From an uncultured Oscillospiraceae bacterium (GTDB taxonomy: Bacteria > Bacillota > Clostridia > Oscillospirales > Oscillospiraceae), in assembly GCA_910585815.1 (NCBI GenBank), contig CAJUFJ010000017.1:1-60024 (forward strand): DNA of 60,024 nt, given 5' to 3'. Made by a program: the position numbers and the translations under genes. Shown here one piece after another: positions 50,287 through 58,791 of this stretch. Numbering within the stretch: the stretch's first letter is position 1; each line of letters begins with the position of its first letter. Under the pieces are notes generated by a model. It did not search any database. It saw only the letters and a list, made by a program, of their open reading frames with translations, and had not been told where the DNA came from.

Positions 50287-51291
50287 ATGCCATACGACGC
50301 CAACGTACTGCGCCGGGCCGTCCAGCGGCTGGAGGACGCCGGCCGCAGCCGCCGGGAGGAGGCCGAGCGGCGGCGGCGGGCGGCCTACGCCCGGGAGCCC
50401 CGGCTGGAGCAGCTGGACCGCCGCATTCAGGGCACCATGGCCGGCCTGGTGGCCGCCACCCTCCGCCGGGGGGGAGACGCCGCCGCCGCCGTCCGGGCCG
50501 TCCGGGAGGAAAATCAGGACCTGCAGCGGGAGCGGGCTGTTCTGCTGGGGGGGCTGGGCCTGCCCCCCGACGCCCTGGACGACAGGCCCGCCTGTCCCCT
50601 GTGCCGGGACACCGGCTGGCAGGGGGCGGCGATGTGCCGCTGCCTGAAGGAGCTGTGCGCCCAGGAGCAAATTAAAGAGCTGTCCAAGCTGCTGGACCTG
50701 GGGGAACAGTCCTTTGACACCTTCCGCATGGACTTCTACAGCCAGACCACCTACCCAGGCCGGGGCAACTCCCCCCGGGGCAATATGGAGCTGGTCTACG
50801 ATGTCTGCCTGAACTACGCCACCAAATTCGGCCGGTTTGCCCTGAAAAACCTGTTTCTCTCCGGGGCTCCGGGGCTGGGGAAGACCTTCCTGTCCGCCTG
50901 CATTGCCCGGGCCGTGTCGGAAAACGGCTTCTCTGTGGTCTACGACACCGCCGGGAACATCTTCGCCCAGTTTGAGGCCCGGAAGTTCCTCCGGGACAGC
51001 CGGGACGGCCTGGACGCCCGGGACGAGACCCGCCGGTATCTCAACTGCGACCTGCTCATTCTGGACGACCTGGGCAGCGAGCTGACCACCCAGTTCACCC
51101 AGTCCGCCCTCTATGAGCTGGTGAACACCCGGCTGGTGGGGGGGCGGCACACCGTGATCTCCTCCAACCTGTCCATGGAGGAGGTGGCCCAGCGTTACGC
51201 CCCCCAGATCGCCTCCCGCCTGGAGGGGGAATACCACAGCCTGTACTTCTTCGGTGATGACATCCGGCTGCTGAAAAAGAACCGGCTGTAA
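50287..51291 (+). CDS. DnaC/DnaI-like helicase-loader ATPase
   Basis: This 334-residue protein loads or remodels the replicative helicase. The N-terminal third is charged and helical, followed by a zinc-binding Cys set (C103, C106, C117, C119 in PACPLCRD and MCRC) as in Bacillus DnaI, and an AAA+ domain with Walker A GAPGLGKT (193-200), Walker B LLILDDLGSE and sensor VISSNLSMEE. GGAGGG precedes the ATG. It is co-transcribed with the DnaD protein. Confidence 0.9.
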   Translation: MPYDANVLRRAVQRLEDAGRSRREEAERRRRAAYAREPRLEQLDRRIQGTMAGLVAATLRRGGDAAAAVRAVREENQDLQRERAVLLGGLGLPPDALDDRPACPLCRDTGWQGAAMCRCLKELCAQEQIKELSKLLDLGEQSFDTFRMDFYSQTTYPGRGNSPRGNMELVYDVCLNYATKFGRFALKNLFLSGAPGLGKTFLSACIARAVSENGFSVVYDTAGNIFAQFEARKFLRDSRDGLDARDETRRYLNCDLLILDDLGSELTTQFTQSALYELVNTRLVGGRHTVISSNLSMEEVAQRYAPQIASRLEGEYHSLYFFGDDIRLLKKNRL

Positions 51292-51310
51292 CAAAACAGA
51301 GGTGATTTTT

Positions 51311-51835
51311 TTGAAGCTCAGACTGGATTTGAGCGGTATTATTGTCCAGCTTCAGATTCGCGATTACGACCCCGGATTAAAGGATGACCGCTTCAATGCC
51401 TGGTGCAAAGTAGATTTTTCATTTTCTTCTGAGCCATGGTTGAATTATGAGCAGAATGACGCGGAGGTTTTCGTGTCTTATGAAGTTTCAGACTTGTATT
51501 TTATCCTGAAGCGGCTGCTGTGCGATGAGTTGACTGAGATAGAAGAACTGGACATGAGGGAACCGGACTTCAACTTTACGCTTCACCCCAAATTTGATAT
51601 CAGGAACAATCCCAGAGTTGCTTATGTCGCGCCAGGCCATGAAATAATAGATATTTTCATGGATTGGAGGGTCTGTTTTTGGCATAACGGCTTGACCCCC
51701 AATTATCTTTCCGTGTCGTTGGAGCGAAAGGAGATACAATATCTCTGCAACTATTTTGGCCTTGTAATCGGTCAGCTCAGCGAAACCAATCCTGCCATCC
51801 TTAACATGTTAGACACAGGAGTTTTAATCCCGTAA
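51311..51835 (+). CDS. Unrecognised 174-residue protein, possibly immunity-like
   Basis: A soluble, acidic protein that begins KLRLDLSGIIVQLQIRDYDP and contains FNAWCKVDFSFSSEPWLNYE and MDWRVCFWHNGLTPNYLSVSLERKE in parts. The beta-rich start and W-rich middle loosely resemble WapI-type immunity proteins, but I cannot assign a family. TTG 51311 is preferred as start because AGAGGTGAT (51298-51306) is placed for it; GTG 51302 lies inside that site. Base composition is visibly AT-richer than the genes on both sides, which suggests transfer into the dnaI-lspA interval. Confidence 0.7.
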   Translation: MKLRLDLSGIIVQLQIRDYDPGLKDDRFNAWCKVDFSFSSEPWLNYEQNDAEVFVSYEVSDLYFILKRLLCDELTEIEELDMREPDFNFTLHPKFDIRNNPRVAYVAPGHEIIDIFMDWRVCFWHNGLTPNYLSVSLERKEIQYLCNYFGLVIGQLSETNPAILNMLDTGVLIP

Positions 51836-51861
51836 ACGCCCTTATTATGGAGGAACCGCCC

Positions 51862-52353
51862 ATGATTTACGCTCTCATTGCCGCCGTTCTGGTGGCGGTT
51901 GACCAGCTGGTAAAATATCTGGTGATGACCCGCATCCCCCTGGGGGAGCACGTCCCCTTTATCCCCTACATCCTGGACCTGACCTATGTGACCAACACCG
52001 GGGCCGCCTTCTCCATCTTCTCGGAGCACACCTGGGCCCTGGCGCTGGTGTCGCTGGTCATGTCTATTCTGCTGGCCCTGGCCCTGTGGAAGGGCCTGTT
52101 CAAGCACCCCCTGGGCAAGCTCACCCTCACCTTGCTGCTGGCCGGGGCGGTGGGCAACCTCATCGACCGGGCCTTTCGGGGGTTTGTGGTGGACATGTTC
52201 AATGTGCTGTTCATGCGCTTCGCCGTGTTCAACGTGGCGGATATCTGCGTGGTGGTGGGGGGCATCGCCGCCGGGCTGTATTACATGTTCCTGATGGACA
52301 AGCTGGAGCCCCGGGAGGAGGCCCCCCATGACCAGGCTGACGCTGAGGGCTGA
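51862..52353 (+). CDS. lspA: Lipoprotein signal peptidase (signal peptidase II)
   Basis: This 163-residue membrane protease removes signal peptides from lipoproteins after lipidation. It has four membrane helices and the two catalytic aspartates, D102 in GNLIDRAF and D127 in FNVADICVVVGG, with VTNTGAAFS (43-51) also conserved. ATG 51862 is preferred; the ATG at 51847 overlaps the GGAGG ribosome site. The last 26 bases overlap the pseudouridine synthase gene, the usual lspA-rluD coupling. Confidence 0.95.
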   Translation: MIYALIAAVLVAVDQLVKYLVMTRIPLGEHVPFIPYILDLTYVTNTGAAFSIFSEHTWALALVSLVMSILLALALWKGLFKHPLGKLTLTLLLAGAVGNLIDRAFRGFVVDMFNVLFMRFAVFNVADICVVVGGIAAGLYYMFLMDKLEPREEAPHDQADAEG

Positions 52354-53236
52354 CCGACCGGGGGAGCGGGCCGACGCCCTGGTGTGCCGGCTGGTCCCCG
52401 ACCTGACCCGCTCCGCCGCCCAGAGACTGCTGGAGCGGGGGGCGATCACATCGGCCGGCCGGCCGGTGCGGAAGAACGACCGCCCCGCCCCTGGGGATGT
52501 GCTGGAGGTGGTCCTCCCCGACCCGGAGCCCATCGACGTGCGCCCCCAGGACATCCCCCTGGATGTGGTCTACGAGGACGGCGACGTGATTGTGGTCAAC
52601 AAGCCGGTGGGGCTGGTGGTCCACCCCGCGCCGGGCCACCCGGACGGAACTCTGGTCAACGCACTGTTATATCACTGCGGAACTTCACTGTCTGGAATCA
52701 ACGGGGAACTGCGCCCGGGCATTGTCCACCGCATCGACCGGGACACCTCGGGGCTTATCATCGCCGCCAAAAACGACCGGGCCCACCTGGCCCTGGCCGC
52801 CCAGCTCCAGGACCACAGTCTGGCCCGGACCTACGAGGCGGTGGCGGTGGGGAGCCTCCGGGAGGACAGCGGCACGGTGGACGCCCCCATCGGCCGGCAC
52901 CCAGTGGACCGGAAAAAGATGGCCATCGACCGGAAAAACGGCCGGGAGGCGGTGACCCACTGGACCGTCCTGGCCCGCTATCCCGGCTGCACCCATGTGG
53001 AGTGCCGCCTGGAGACAGGCCGCACCCATCAGATTCGGGTCCACCTGGCCACCATCGGCCACCCGCTGCTGGGGGATACGGTGTACGGGGCAAAGAAGCC
53101 CGTCCCCGGCCTGGCGGGCCAGTGCCTCCACGCCCGGCGGCTGCGGTTTGTACACCCCGCCACCGGGGAGCCCGTAGAGCTGGAGTGCCCCCTGCCGGCG
53201 TGGTTTCAGGAGGTTCTGCGGAAAATTGACCGCTGA
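52328..53236 (+). CDS. RluA/RluD-family pseudouridine synthase
   Basis: This 302-residue enzyme isomerises specific uridines in RNA, most likely 23S rRNA. An N-terminal S4 RNA-binding domain (about 12-70) leads to the catalytic domain with HRIDRDTSG (catalytic D137), VVNKPVGLVVHP and the conserved ETGRTHQIRVHLATIGHPLLGD (in parts: GRTHQIRVHL, GHPLLGD). It overlaps the end of lspA and is translated with it. Confidence 0.92.
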   Translation: MTRLTLRADRPGERADALVCRLVPDLTRSAAQRLLERGAITSAGRPVRKNDRPAPGDVLEVVLPDPEPIDVRPQDIPLDVVYEDGDVIVVNKPVGLVVHPAPGHPDGTLVNALLYHCGTSLSGINGELRPGIVHRIDRDTSGLIIAAKNDRAHLALAAQLQDHSLARTYEAVAVGSLREDSGTVDAPIGRHPVDRKKMAIDRKNGREAVTHWTVLARYPGCTHVECRLETGRTHQIRVHLATIGHPLLGDTVYGAKKPVPGLAGQCLHARRLRFVHPATGEPVELECPLPAWFQEVLRKIDR

Positions 53237-53262
53237 GGTCTGAATGATAAGGAGAGAGAACT

Positions 53263-54156
53263 ATGAAGACAAAGGAACAGCTGGGCGGCATCTACTCCGC
53301 CAGCATTACGGCCTATGACGCGTCGGGCCAGGTGGACGGCGCGGCCCTCCAGCGGGTGATGACCCGCAACCTGGAGGAGGGGGCCGCCGGATTTTTTGTA
53401 GGCGGCAGCAGCGGAGAGTGTTTCCTGCTCACCGAAGCGGAGCGGGTGGAGGTCTTTGAGGCGGCCGCCGCGTTCCGGGGGAAGACCAACCTTATCGCCC
53501 ATGTGGGGGCCATCTCCACCGCCGAGGCGGTGCGGTATGCCAAAGCGGCCATGTCCATGGGCTTTGACTTTACCGCCGCGACGGCCCCCTTTTACTACGG
53601 CTTCTCCCCCAGGGAAATCTGCCGGTACTACTACGACATTGCGGAGGCCTCCGGCGCGCCGGTGCTGATTTACAATTTCCCCGGGAATACCCACAAGGAA
53701 ATTGACACTGCCAATCCCGACTATATCCAGCTTCTGCGCAGCGGGGCCATCCTGGGGGTGAAGCAGACCAACTACAACCTGTTTCAGATGGAGCGCATCC
53801 TGAATCTGAACCCCGACCTGATCGCCTTCAACGGCTACGACGAGACCATGGTGGCCGGGCAGGCCCTGGGGGGCATCGGCTCCATCGGCAGCACCTTTAA
53901 CATGATGCTCCCCCACTACAAGAAGATTTTCGACCTCTTTGCAGCGGGAGACCGGGCCGCCGCCCTGGAGCTTCAGCACAGGGCCAACAACTGCATGGAG
54001 GCCATGTGCCGGGTGGGGCTGATTCCCGCCATCAAATACGAGCTGTCCCGGCAGGGCTACCCCGTGGGCGGCCCCCGGGCTCCCTTCTCCCCGCTGACCC
54101 AGGAGCAGAAGGACTACCTGGACGGCGTGTTGGACCGGTATCTGGTGACGGAATAA
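53263..54156 (+). CDS. NanA/DapA-family aldolase (N-acetylneuraminate lyase-like)
   Basis: This 297-residue TIM-barrel enzyme cleaves or forms a C-C bond with pyruvate. The Schiff-base lysine is K167 in GVKQTN, the proton-relay tyrosine Y137 in IYNFPG, and the pyruvate-carboxylate motif is GGSSGE (47-52). GGSSGE and the ITAYDASG start are closer to sialic acid lyases than to dihydrodipicolinate synthase (GTTGE). No other nan gene is nearby, so the true substrate may be another 2-keto-3-deoxy acid. AAGGAGAG precedes the ATG. Confidence 0.85.
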   Translation: MKTKEQLGGIYSASITAYDASGQVDGAALQRVMTRNLEEGAAGFFVGGSSGECFLLTEAERVEVFEAAAAFRGKTNLIAHVGAISTAEAVRYAKAAMSMGFDFTAATAPFYYGFSPREICRYYYDIAEASGAPVLIYNFPGNTHKEIDTANPDYIQLLRSGAILGVKQTNYNLFQMERILNLNPDLIAFNGYDETMVAGQALGGIGSIGSTFNMMLPHYKKIFDLFAAGDRAAALELQHRANNCMEAMCRVGLIPAIKYELSRQGYPVGGPRAPFSPLTQEQKDYLDGVLDRYLVTE

Positions 54157-54178
54157 CCGAATTTGTCCACTTTTCCTC

Positions 54179-54207
54179 TTGACAGTCTCGCAAAAACCGG
54201 ATAGAAT
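54179..54207 (+). promoter_or_regulatory. Promoter of the T-box/ileS transcript
   Basis: TTGACA (54179-54184), 17 bases, TAGAAT (54202-54207). Confidence 0.85.
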
Positions 54208-54213
54208 ACGGAA

Positions 54214-54470
54214 TACATATGAAAAATGCGCGGAAAAGGACGAGTACCCGCCCCCGAGACGCAAAGAGAGCCGCCGTTTGGTGCAAGGCGGACGGGAGGG
54301 AGCAGGGAAAATCACCTTGGAGCTGAGGGCTGAACAACAGTAGGCCCCTCCGGACGCCCCCGTTACCGGGCAGCTTTTGAGCGGCCGGGCCTTTGCGCCC
54401 CGGCAAAAAGAGTGGTACCGCAGAGGTTTGCGCCTTTGTCTCTTTACAGGGACAGAGGCGTTTTATTTTT
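54214..54470 (+). ncRNA. T-box riboswitch leader, Ile-type specifier
   Basis: The leader senses uncharged tRNA and controls termination. Seen are the Stem I start GGACGAGTA (54238-54246), a candidate specifier ATC (54311-54313, isoleucine) in GGGAAAATCACC, the T-box core AGAGTGGTACCGC (54409-54421) that pairs with the tRNA end, and the terminator CGCCTTTGTC (54431-54440) with GACAGAGGCG (54451-54460) followed by TTTTATTTTT. The next aminoacyl-tRNA synthetase gene is ileS at 55196, matching the specifier. Two small zinc-ribbon genes and a repeat lie between, so they share the control. Apart from this leader and the repeat, 54157-54681 shows no gene. Confidence 0.93.
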
Positions 54471-54495
54471 GCGAGAGACTGAAAGCCATGCGCCC

Positions 54496-54640
54496 AAAAG
54501 GCCCCCTTGCCAAAGGGGGCTGGCAGCGGCGTGAGCCGCTGACTGGGGGATTCCGTTTTTAGGGAACTTTCCACTTAACGGAATCCCTCCACCACCGGGC
54601 TTTGCCCGGCGGTCCCCCTCCCTTTGGCAAGGGAGGCTTG
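54496..54640. repeat. Composite hairpin-rich element inside the T-box transcript
   Basis: Left AAAAGGCCCCCTTGCCAAAG and right GGCAAGGGAGGCTTG ends are inverted repeats. Inside are GGCAGCGGC/GCCGCTGAC-type and CCGGGC/GCCCGG hairpins and an inverted GGATTCCGTT/AACGGAATCC pair. Same architecture as at 40711. It lies between the T-box terminator and the first zinc-ribbon gene. Confidence 0.75.
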
Positions 54641-54681
54641 CTGCCTGCGGGCGGGACGAGAGATCAAAGGAGGAGATGCGA

Positions 54682-54936
54682 ATGAACTGCCCAAACTGTG
54701 GGAACGAGATGGAGCCGGGAACCGTATATTCCCCCCGCGGCTACCTGTTTTGGACACCCGAACAGGAAAAACTGAAAAATTTCCAACGGCCAAAAAACGC
54801 TGTTCGTCTGCGTCCCGCCGGAGACCATACCAGGTCCGCTTTTTCGCCCCAAGCCCTCTCCACCCTCCACCAGTACTCCGGTGCGATTTGCCGGAACTGC
54901 GGCGCTATATTATTTTCCTTTGAAAGCAAAGAATAA
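54682..54936 (+). CDS. Small zinc-ribbon protein (DUF6487-like), first of two
   Basis: This 84-residue protein has CPNCGNEMEPGTV at the N-terminus and CRNCGAI near the C-terminus, two Cys pairs that can hold one zinc, as in DUF6487/PF20097 proteins. ATG 54682 is eight bases after AGGAGG; the ATG at 54676 is too close. It lies in the T-box transcript upstream of ileS together with a paralogue. Function unknown. Confidence 0.75.
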   Translation: MNCPNCGNEMEPGTVYSPRGYLFWTPEQEKLKNFQRPKNAVRLRPAGDHTRSAFSPQALSTLHQYSGAICRNCGAILFSFESKE

Positions 54937-54963
54937 CACTTGTTATAAATGGAGGAACGCTGT

Positions 54964-55158
54964 ATGAACTGTCCGGCATGCGGAAACGAGATGAAAAAGG
55001 GCCGGCTGACTGCCGGGGGTTATTCGATGCGATGGCTGCCGGAGGACAGCCTTAACGAACTACTTGATAAGGTAGTTGTCAGTAAGGCCTCCTTTTCAAC
55101 AAAAGGGGTCCCGGCCTATATCTGCCAGCCCTGCCGCAGGGTGATTGCGGAATATTGA
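54964..55158 (+). CDS. Small zinc-ribbon protein (DUF6487-like), second of two
   Basis: This 64-residue paralogue of the preceding protein has CPACGNEMKKGRL at the N-terminus and CQPCRRVIAEY at the C-terminus. ATG 54964 follows TGGAGGAA. It is 37 bases before ileS and must be read from the same T-box-controlled message unless a hidden promoter exists. Function unknown; the two genes may have arisen by local duplication. Confidence 0.75.
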   Translation: MNCPACGNEMKKGRLTAGGYSMRWLPEDSLNELLDKVVVSKASFSTKGVPAYICQPCRRVIAEY

Positions 55159-55195
55159 TAATACGAAACGAAATAAATTAAAGGAGTAATACAAA

Positions 55196-57964
55196 ATGGA
55201 CTACAACAAGACCATCAATCTGCCAAAAACCGACTTCCCCATGCGGGCGGGCCTGCCCGCCCGGGAGCCCGACATGCTCAAACGCTGGGAGGATATGGAC
55301 CTCTACCACGAGCTGCTGAAAAAGAATGAGGGAAAACCCCTTTACAGCCTCCACGACGGCCCTCCCTTCTCCAACGGCGCGCTGCACATGGGCCACGCCC
55401 TGAACAAGTCCATCAAGGACTTCATGACCCGCGCCGCCGCCATGCGGGGCTACCTCACCCCCTACATCCCCGGCTGGGACAACCACGGTATGCCCATTGA
55501 GAGCGCCATCATCAAGCAGAACAAGCTCAACCGCAAGGCTATGTCGGTGGCCGAGTTCCGCACCGCCTGCCACGAGTTCGCCCAGCACTATGTGGACGTG
55601 CAGCGGGAGGGCTTTAAGCGCATGGGCGTCATCGGTGACTGGGAGAACCCCTATCTCACCATGTCCCCCTCCTTCGAGGCGGAGGAAGTGAAAATTTTCG
55701 GGGCCATGTACAAAAACGGCTATATCTATAAGGGCCTGAAGCCGGTGTACTGGTGCCCCCACGACGAGACCGCCCTGGCCGAGGCGGAGATCGAGTATCA
55801 GGACGACCCGGTTACCACCGTCTATGTAAAATTCCAGGTGAAGGACGACCAGGGCAAGCTGGGGCAGTACGGCGATGTGTCGAAGATGTACTTCCTCATC
55901 TGGACCACCACCATCTGGACTCTGCCCGGCAACCTGGCCATCGCCCTCCACCCCCGGGACAGCTACGTCCTGGTGAAGGCGGATAACGGCGAGATGTATA
56001 TTCTGGCCGAGGCCCTCTGCGAGAAGGTCATGAAAATCGGCGGCGTGGAGCACTATGAGACCGTCGCCACCTTCCAGGGCCAGGACTTTGAATATATGCT
56101 GGCTCAGCACCCCTTCCTGGACAAGACCAGCCAGCTGTGCACCGCCGAGTACGTCACCATGGACAGCGGCACCGGCTGCGTCCACACCGCCCCCGGCTTC
56201 GGCGCGGACGACTACGAGACCTGCAAGCGGTACAAGATCGAGATGGTGGTCCCCGTGGACGACCGGGGCCGGCACACCGACTACGCCGGCAAGTACGCCG
56301 GCATGAAGACCGAGGAGAGCAACCCGGTCATCCTGGCCGACATGAAGGAGAACGGGGCCCTGTTTGCCAGCGAGGATATCGTCCACTCCTATCCCCACTG
56401 CTGGCGGTGCAAGAACCCCATTATCTTCCGGGCCACCCCCCAGTGGTTCTGCTCGGTGGAGTCCTTCAAGGACGCCGCCGTGGCCGCCTGTGACGACGTG
56501 CGCTGGCTGCCCGGCTGGGGCATCGACCGGATGAAATCCATGATTCAGGAGCGGGCCGACTGGTGCATCAGCCGCCAGCGCCGCTGGGGCCTGCCCATCC
56601 CCGTGTTCTACTGCGCCGACTGCGGCAAGCCCATCTGCACCGACGAGACCATCGCCGCCGTGTCCGCTCTGTTCGGGGAGAAGGGCTCCAACGCCTGGTA
56701 TGAGACCGAAGCGGCGGACATTCTCCCCAGGGACTTCGCCTGCCCCCACTGCGGCAGCAAGTCCGGCTTCACCAAGGAGGAGGACACCCTGGACGGCTGG
56801 TTCGACTCCGGCTCCACCCACTTCGCCTCCATGCAGAAGGACCAGGGCTTCTGGCCCGCCACCGTCTATATGGAGGGCCTGGACCAGTACCGCGGGTGGT
56901 TCCAGTCCTCCCTGCTCACCGCCGTGGGCGCCCTGGGCAAGGGGGCGCCCTTCAAGGAGTGTGTCACCCACGGCTGGACCGTGGACACCCAGGGCCGGGC
57001 CATGCACAAGTCCCTGGGCAACGGCGTGGACCCCGCCGACATTTTTAACAAGTACGGCGCGGACCTGATCCGCCTGTGGGCCGGCTCCGCCAACTACCAT
57101 GTGGACGTGTGCGGCTCCGAGGTGATTTTCAAGCAGCTGTCCCAGAACTACCTGAAGTTCCGCAACACCGCCCGGTACTGCCTGGGCAACCTGGACGGCT
57201 TCGACCCCAACAATCTGGTCAAGCCCGGGGAGATGGTGGAGCTGGACCGGTGGGCCGTCACCAAGCTGAACGGTCTCATTGAGAAGTGCTTCGCCGCCTA
57301 TGACAACTACGAGTTCCACGTGGTCAGCCACGCCATCAACGACTTCTGCGTGGTGGAGCTGAGCAGCTTCTACCTGGATATCATCAAGGATCGGCTGTAC
57401 TGTGAGGAGAAGAACGGGCTCCTCCGCCGCTCCGCCCAGACCGCCCTGTGGCTCATTCTGGACACCATCACCAAGCTGTTCGCTCCCATCCTGGCCTTCA
57501 CCTGCGACGAGATCTGGCTGGCCATGCCCCACCGTGAGGGCGACGATTCCCGGAACGTGCTCCTCAACGAGATGAACAAGCCCTTTACGGAGTACGCTCT
57601 GGACCAGGCCGCTATGGAGCGCTGGGAGAAGATCATCCTGTTCCGGGACGTGGTCAACGCCGAGCTGGAGAAAGCCCGGAACGAGAAGAAGATCGGCAAG
57701 AGCCTGGAGGCCAAGGTCATCCTGGGGCTTCGAAAGGAAGATGCCTTCTTTGCAGAGATGAATCCGGAGGAGCTGGCCGACATCCTCATCGTTTCTCAGG
57801 TCGAGACGGAAATGGTTAACCTCTCCGTTGCCAACGTGGAGCCCGCCCAGGGCCAGAAGTGCGAGCGGTGCTGGAAGGTCCTGCCCACCGTGGGCTCCGA
57901 CGCCAAGCACCCCACCCTGTGCCCCCGGTGCGCGAAGGTGGTTCCCGCCATCGAAATCGAGTAA
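55196..57964 (+). CDS. ileS: Isoleucyl-tRNA synthetase
   Basis: This 922-residue class I synthetase charges tRNA-Ile. It has the HIGH signature as HMGH (64-67, in NGALHMGHALN), the editing domain with TTIWTLPGN and GTGCVHTAPGFGADD, WCISRQRRWG, the KMSKS-type loop as MHKSLGN and a C-terminal zinc site (CERCWK and CPRCAKV). The C-terminal zinc domain and length fit bacterial type I IleS. AAAGGAG precedes the ATG. Expression is set by the T-box leader about 725 bases upstream. Confidence 0.97.
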   Translation: MDYNKTINLPKTDFPMRAGLPAREPDMLKRWEDMDLYHELLKKNEGKPLYSLHDGPPFSNGALHMGHALNKSIKDFMTRAAAMRGYLTPYIPGWDNHGMPIESAIIKQNKLNRKAMSVAEFRTACHEFAQHYVDVQREGFKRMGVIGDWENPYLTMSPSFEAEEVKIFGAMYKNGYIYKGLKPVYWCPHDETALAEAEIEYQDDPVTTVYVKFQVKDDQGKLGQYGDVSKMYFLIWTTTIWTLPGNLAIALHPRDSYVLVKADNGEMYILAEALCEKVMKIGGVEHYETVATFQGQDFEYMLAQHPFLDKTSQLCTAEYVTMDSGTGCVHTAPGFGADDYETCKRYKIEMVVPVDDRGRHTDYAGKYAGMKTEESNPVILADMKENGALFASEDIVHSYPHCWRCKNPIIFRATPQWFCSVESFKDAAVAACDDVRWLPGWGIDRMKSMIQERADWCISRQRRWGLPIPVFYCADCGKPICTDETIAAVSALFGEKGSNAWYETEAADILPRDFACPHCGSKSGFTKEEDTLDGWFDSGSTHFASMQKDQGFWPATVYMEGLDQYRGWFQSSLLTAVGALGKGAPFKECVTHGWTVDTQGRAMHKSLGNGVDPADIFNKYGADLIRLWAGSANYHVDVCGSEVIFKQLSQNYLKFRNTARYCLGNLDGFDPNNLVKPGEMVELDRWAVTKLNGLIEKCFAAYDNYEFHVVSHAINDFCVVELSSFYLDIIKDRLYCEEKNGLLRRSAQTALWLILDTITKLFAPILAFTCDEIWLAMPHREGDDSRNVLLNEMNKPFTEYALDQAAMERWEKIILFRDVVNAELEKARNEKKIGKSLEAKVILGLRKEDAFFAEMNPEELADILIVSQVETEMVNLSVANVEPAQGQKCERCWKVLPTVGSDAKHPTLCPRCAKVVPAIEIE

Positions 57965-57973
57965 AAAAACATT

Positions 57974-58008
57974 CGCCCGGCGCAGTTTTTTGCGCCGGGC
58001 GGGCTTTT
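57974..58008 (+). terminator. ileS terminator, left inverted copy
   Basis: GCCCGGCGCA (57976 region) and TGCGCCGGGC close a hairpin with a T-rich loop, followed by GGGCTTTTA. The same 29 bases occur inverted at 58675-58703 beyond the toxin gene. Confidence 0.85.
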
Positions 58009-58028
58009 AGCAAGTTTGATTTAGTGAA

Positions 58029-58070
58029 GTAAAATTTGCTGTTGAATTTTACAGCGGAATAGGATATACT
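58029..58070 (+). promoter_or_regulatory. Promoter and operator of the toxin-antitoxin pair
   Basis: TTGAAT (58042-58047), 17 bases, TATACT (58065-58070). The palindrome GTAAAATT (58029-58036)/AATTTTAC (58045-58052) overlaps the -35 box and is the likely binding site for antitoxin autorepression. Confidence 0.75.
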
Positions 58071-58095
58071 ATAGCACAGAAAGGAGCTGAATCAA

Positions 58096-58356
58096 ATGCC
58101 GAACATCAAACCGGTATCGGACCTGCGCAACTACAGCGAGGTACTACAGGACGTCACCGAGGGCTCCCCCGTTTTCCTCACCAAGAACGGCCGGGGCAAA
58201 TACGCCATCGTGGACATGCGGGACTACGAAAAGACGCTGGCCACCATCCGCCTGATGAACGAGCTGGAAAAGGGCCGGAGGTCCGGGGAGACAGAGCCGC
58301 TGATTACCCCGGAAGAAATGCGCGAACATTTCCGCAGGAGGGCCAATGAAGTATAA
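58096..58356 (+). CDS. Type II antitoxin, Phd/YefM family
   Basis: This 86-residue protein has the Phd/YefM DNA-binding half (IKPVSDLRNYSEVLQDVTEGSPVFLTKNGRGKYAIVDMRDYE in parts: VSDLRNYSEVL, PVFLTKNGRGKYAIVD) and a C-terminal charged tail that would wrap the toxin. AAAGGAGCTG precedes the ATG. Its end overlaps the toxin start by 11 bases. A palindrome in the promoter fits autoregulation. Confidence 0.9.
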   Translation: MPNIKPVSDLRNYSEVLQDVTEGSPVFLTKNGRGKYAIVDMRDYEKTLATIRLMNELEKGRRSGETEPLITPEEMREHFRRRANEV

Positions 58357-58669
58357 AATACACTATACGTCAAAGGTCCGCCGCGATCTGGACGAAATCT
58401 GGGACTACATTGTTTCCGAACATCAGAATATTTCATCTGCGGACAAAATTATTCAAAGCATCATGGACGCCGTGGAACAGTTAGAGAGTTTTCCAAGTCT
58501 CGGGCCTGCTCTGGATTCGATTATTGATGTCAAAAGTGATTATCGTTTTCTTACAACGGGAAAATATCTCACGTTTTACCGCATTCTTGAGGACGAAATA
58601 AGGGTGGAGCGCGTTCTGTATGGCAGTCGCGATTACCGCCCATGCCTTCTGGACGATTTTTCAGATTAA
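58346..58669 (+). CDS. Type II toxin, RelE/ParE family
   Basis: This 107-residue protein has the RelE/ParE fold pattern: KIHYTSKVRRDLDEIWDYI, LESFPSLGPALD and the C-terminal RVERVLYGSRDYRPCL. The VLYGSRDY end is typical of ParE-like toxins, which act on gyrase, though RelE-like ribosome-dependent RNases share the fold; the target is not settled. It overlaps the antitoxin gene and is followed by an inverted copy of the ileS terminator. Confidence 0.88.
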   Translation: MKYKIHYTSKVRRDLDEIWDYIVSEHQNISSADKIIQSIMDAVEQLESFPSLGPALDSIIDVKSDYRFLTTGKYLTFYRILEDEIRVERVLYGSRDYRPCLLDDFSD

Positions 58670-58674
58670 AAGCT

Positions 58675-58705
58675 CCGCCCGGCGCAAAAAACTGCGCCGG
58701 GCGGG
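58675..58705. terminator. Terminator after the toxin, right inverted copy
   Basis: CCGCCCGGCGCA and TGCGCCGGGCGG form the stem with loop AAAAAAC. It is the reverse complement of 57974-58003 over 29 bases. On the minus strand the order is the same as at the ileS end. Confidence 0.75.
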
Positions 58706-58791
58706 ATTTCAGGTCCCTGGTCACGCGGATGCCCAATTGAGCGTCGATTTTCGGCGTGACGGGAAGCGGTGAGCCTATCCACAGCAAAAGG

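Noticed and set aside
55178..57910. A 910-codon open frame antisense to ileS
   Set aside because: Low-complexity Val/Gly/Leu product produced by codon bias of ileS on the other strand.
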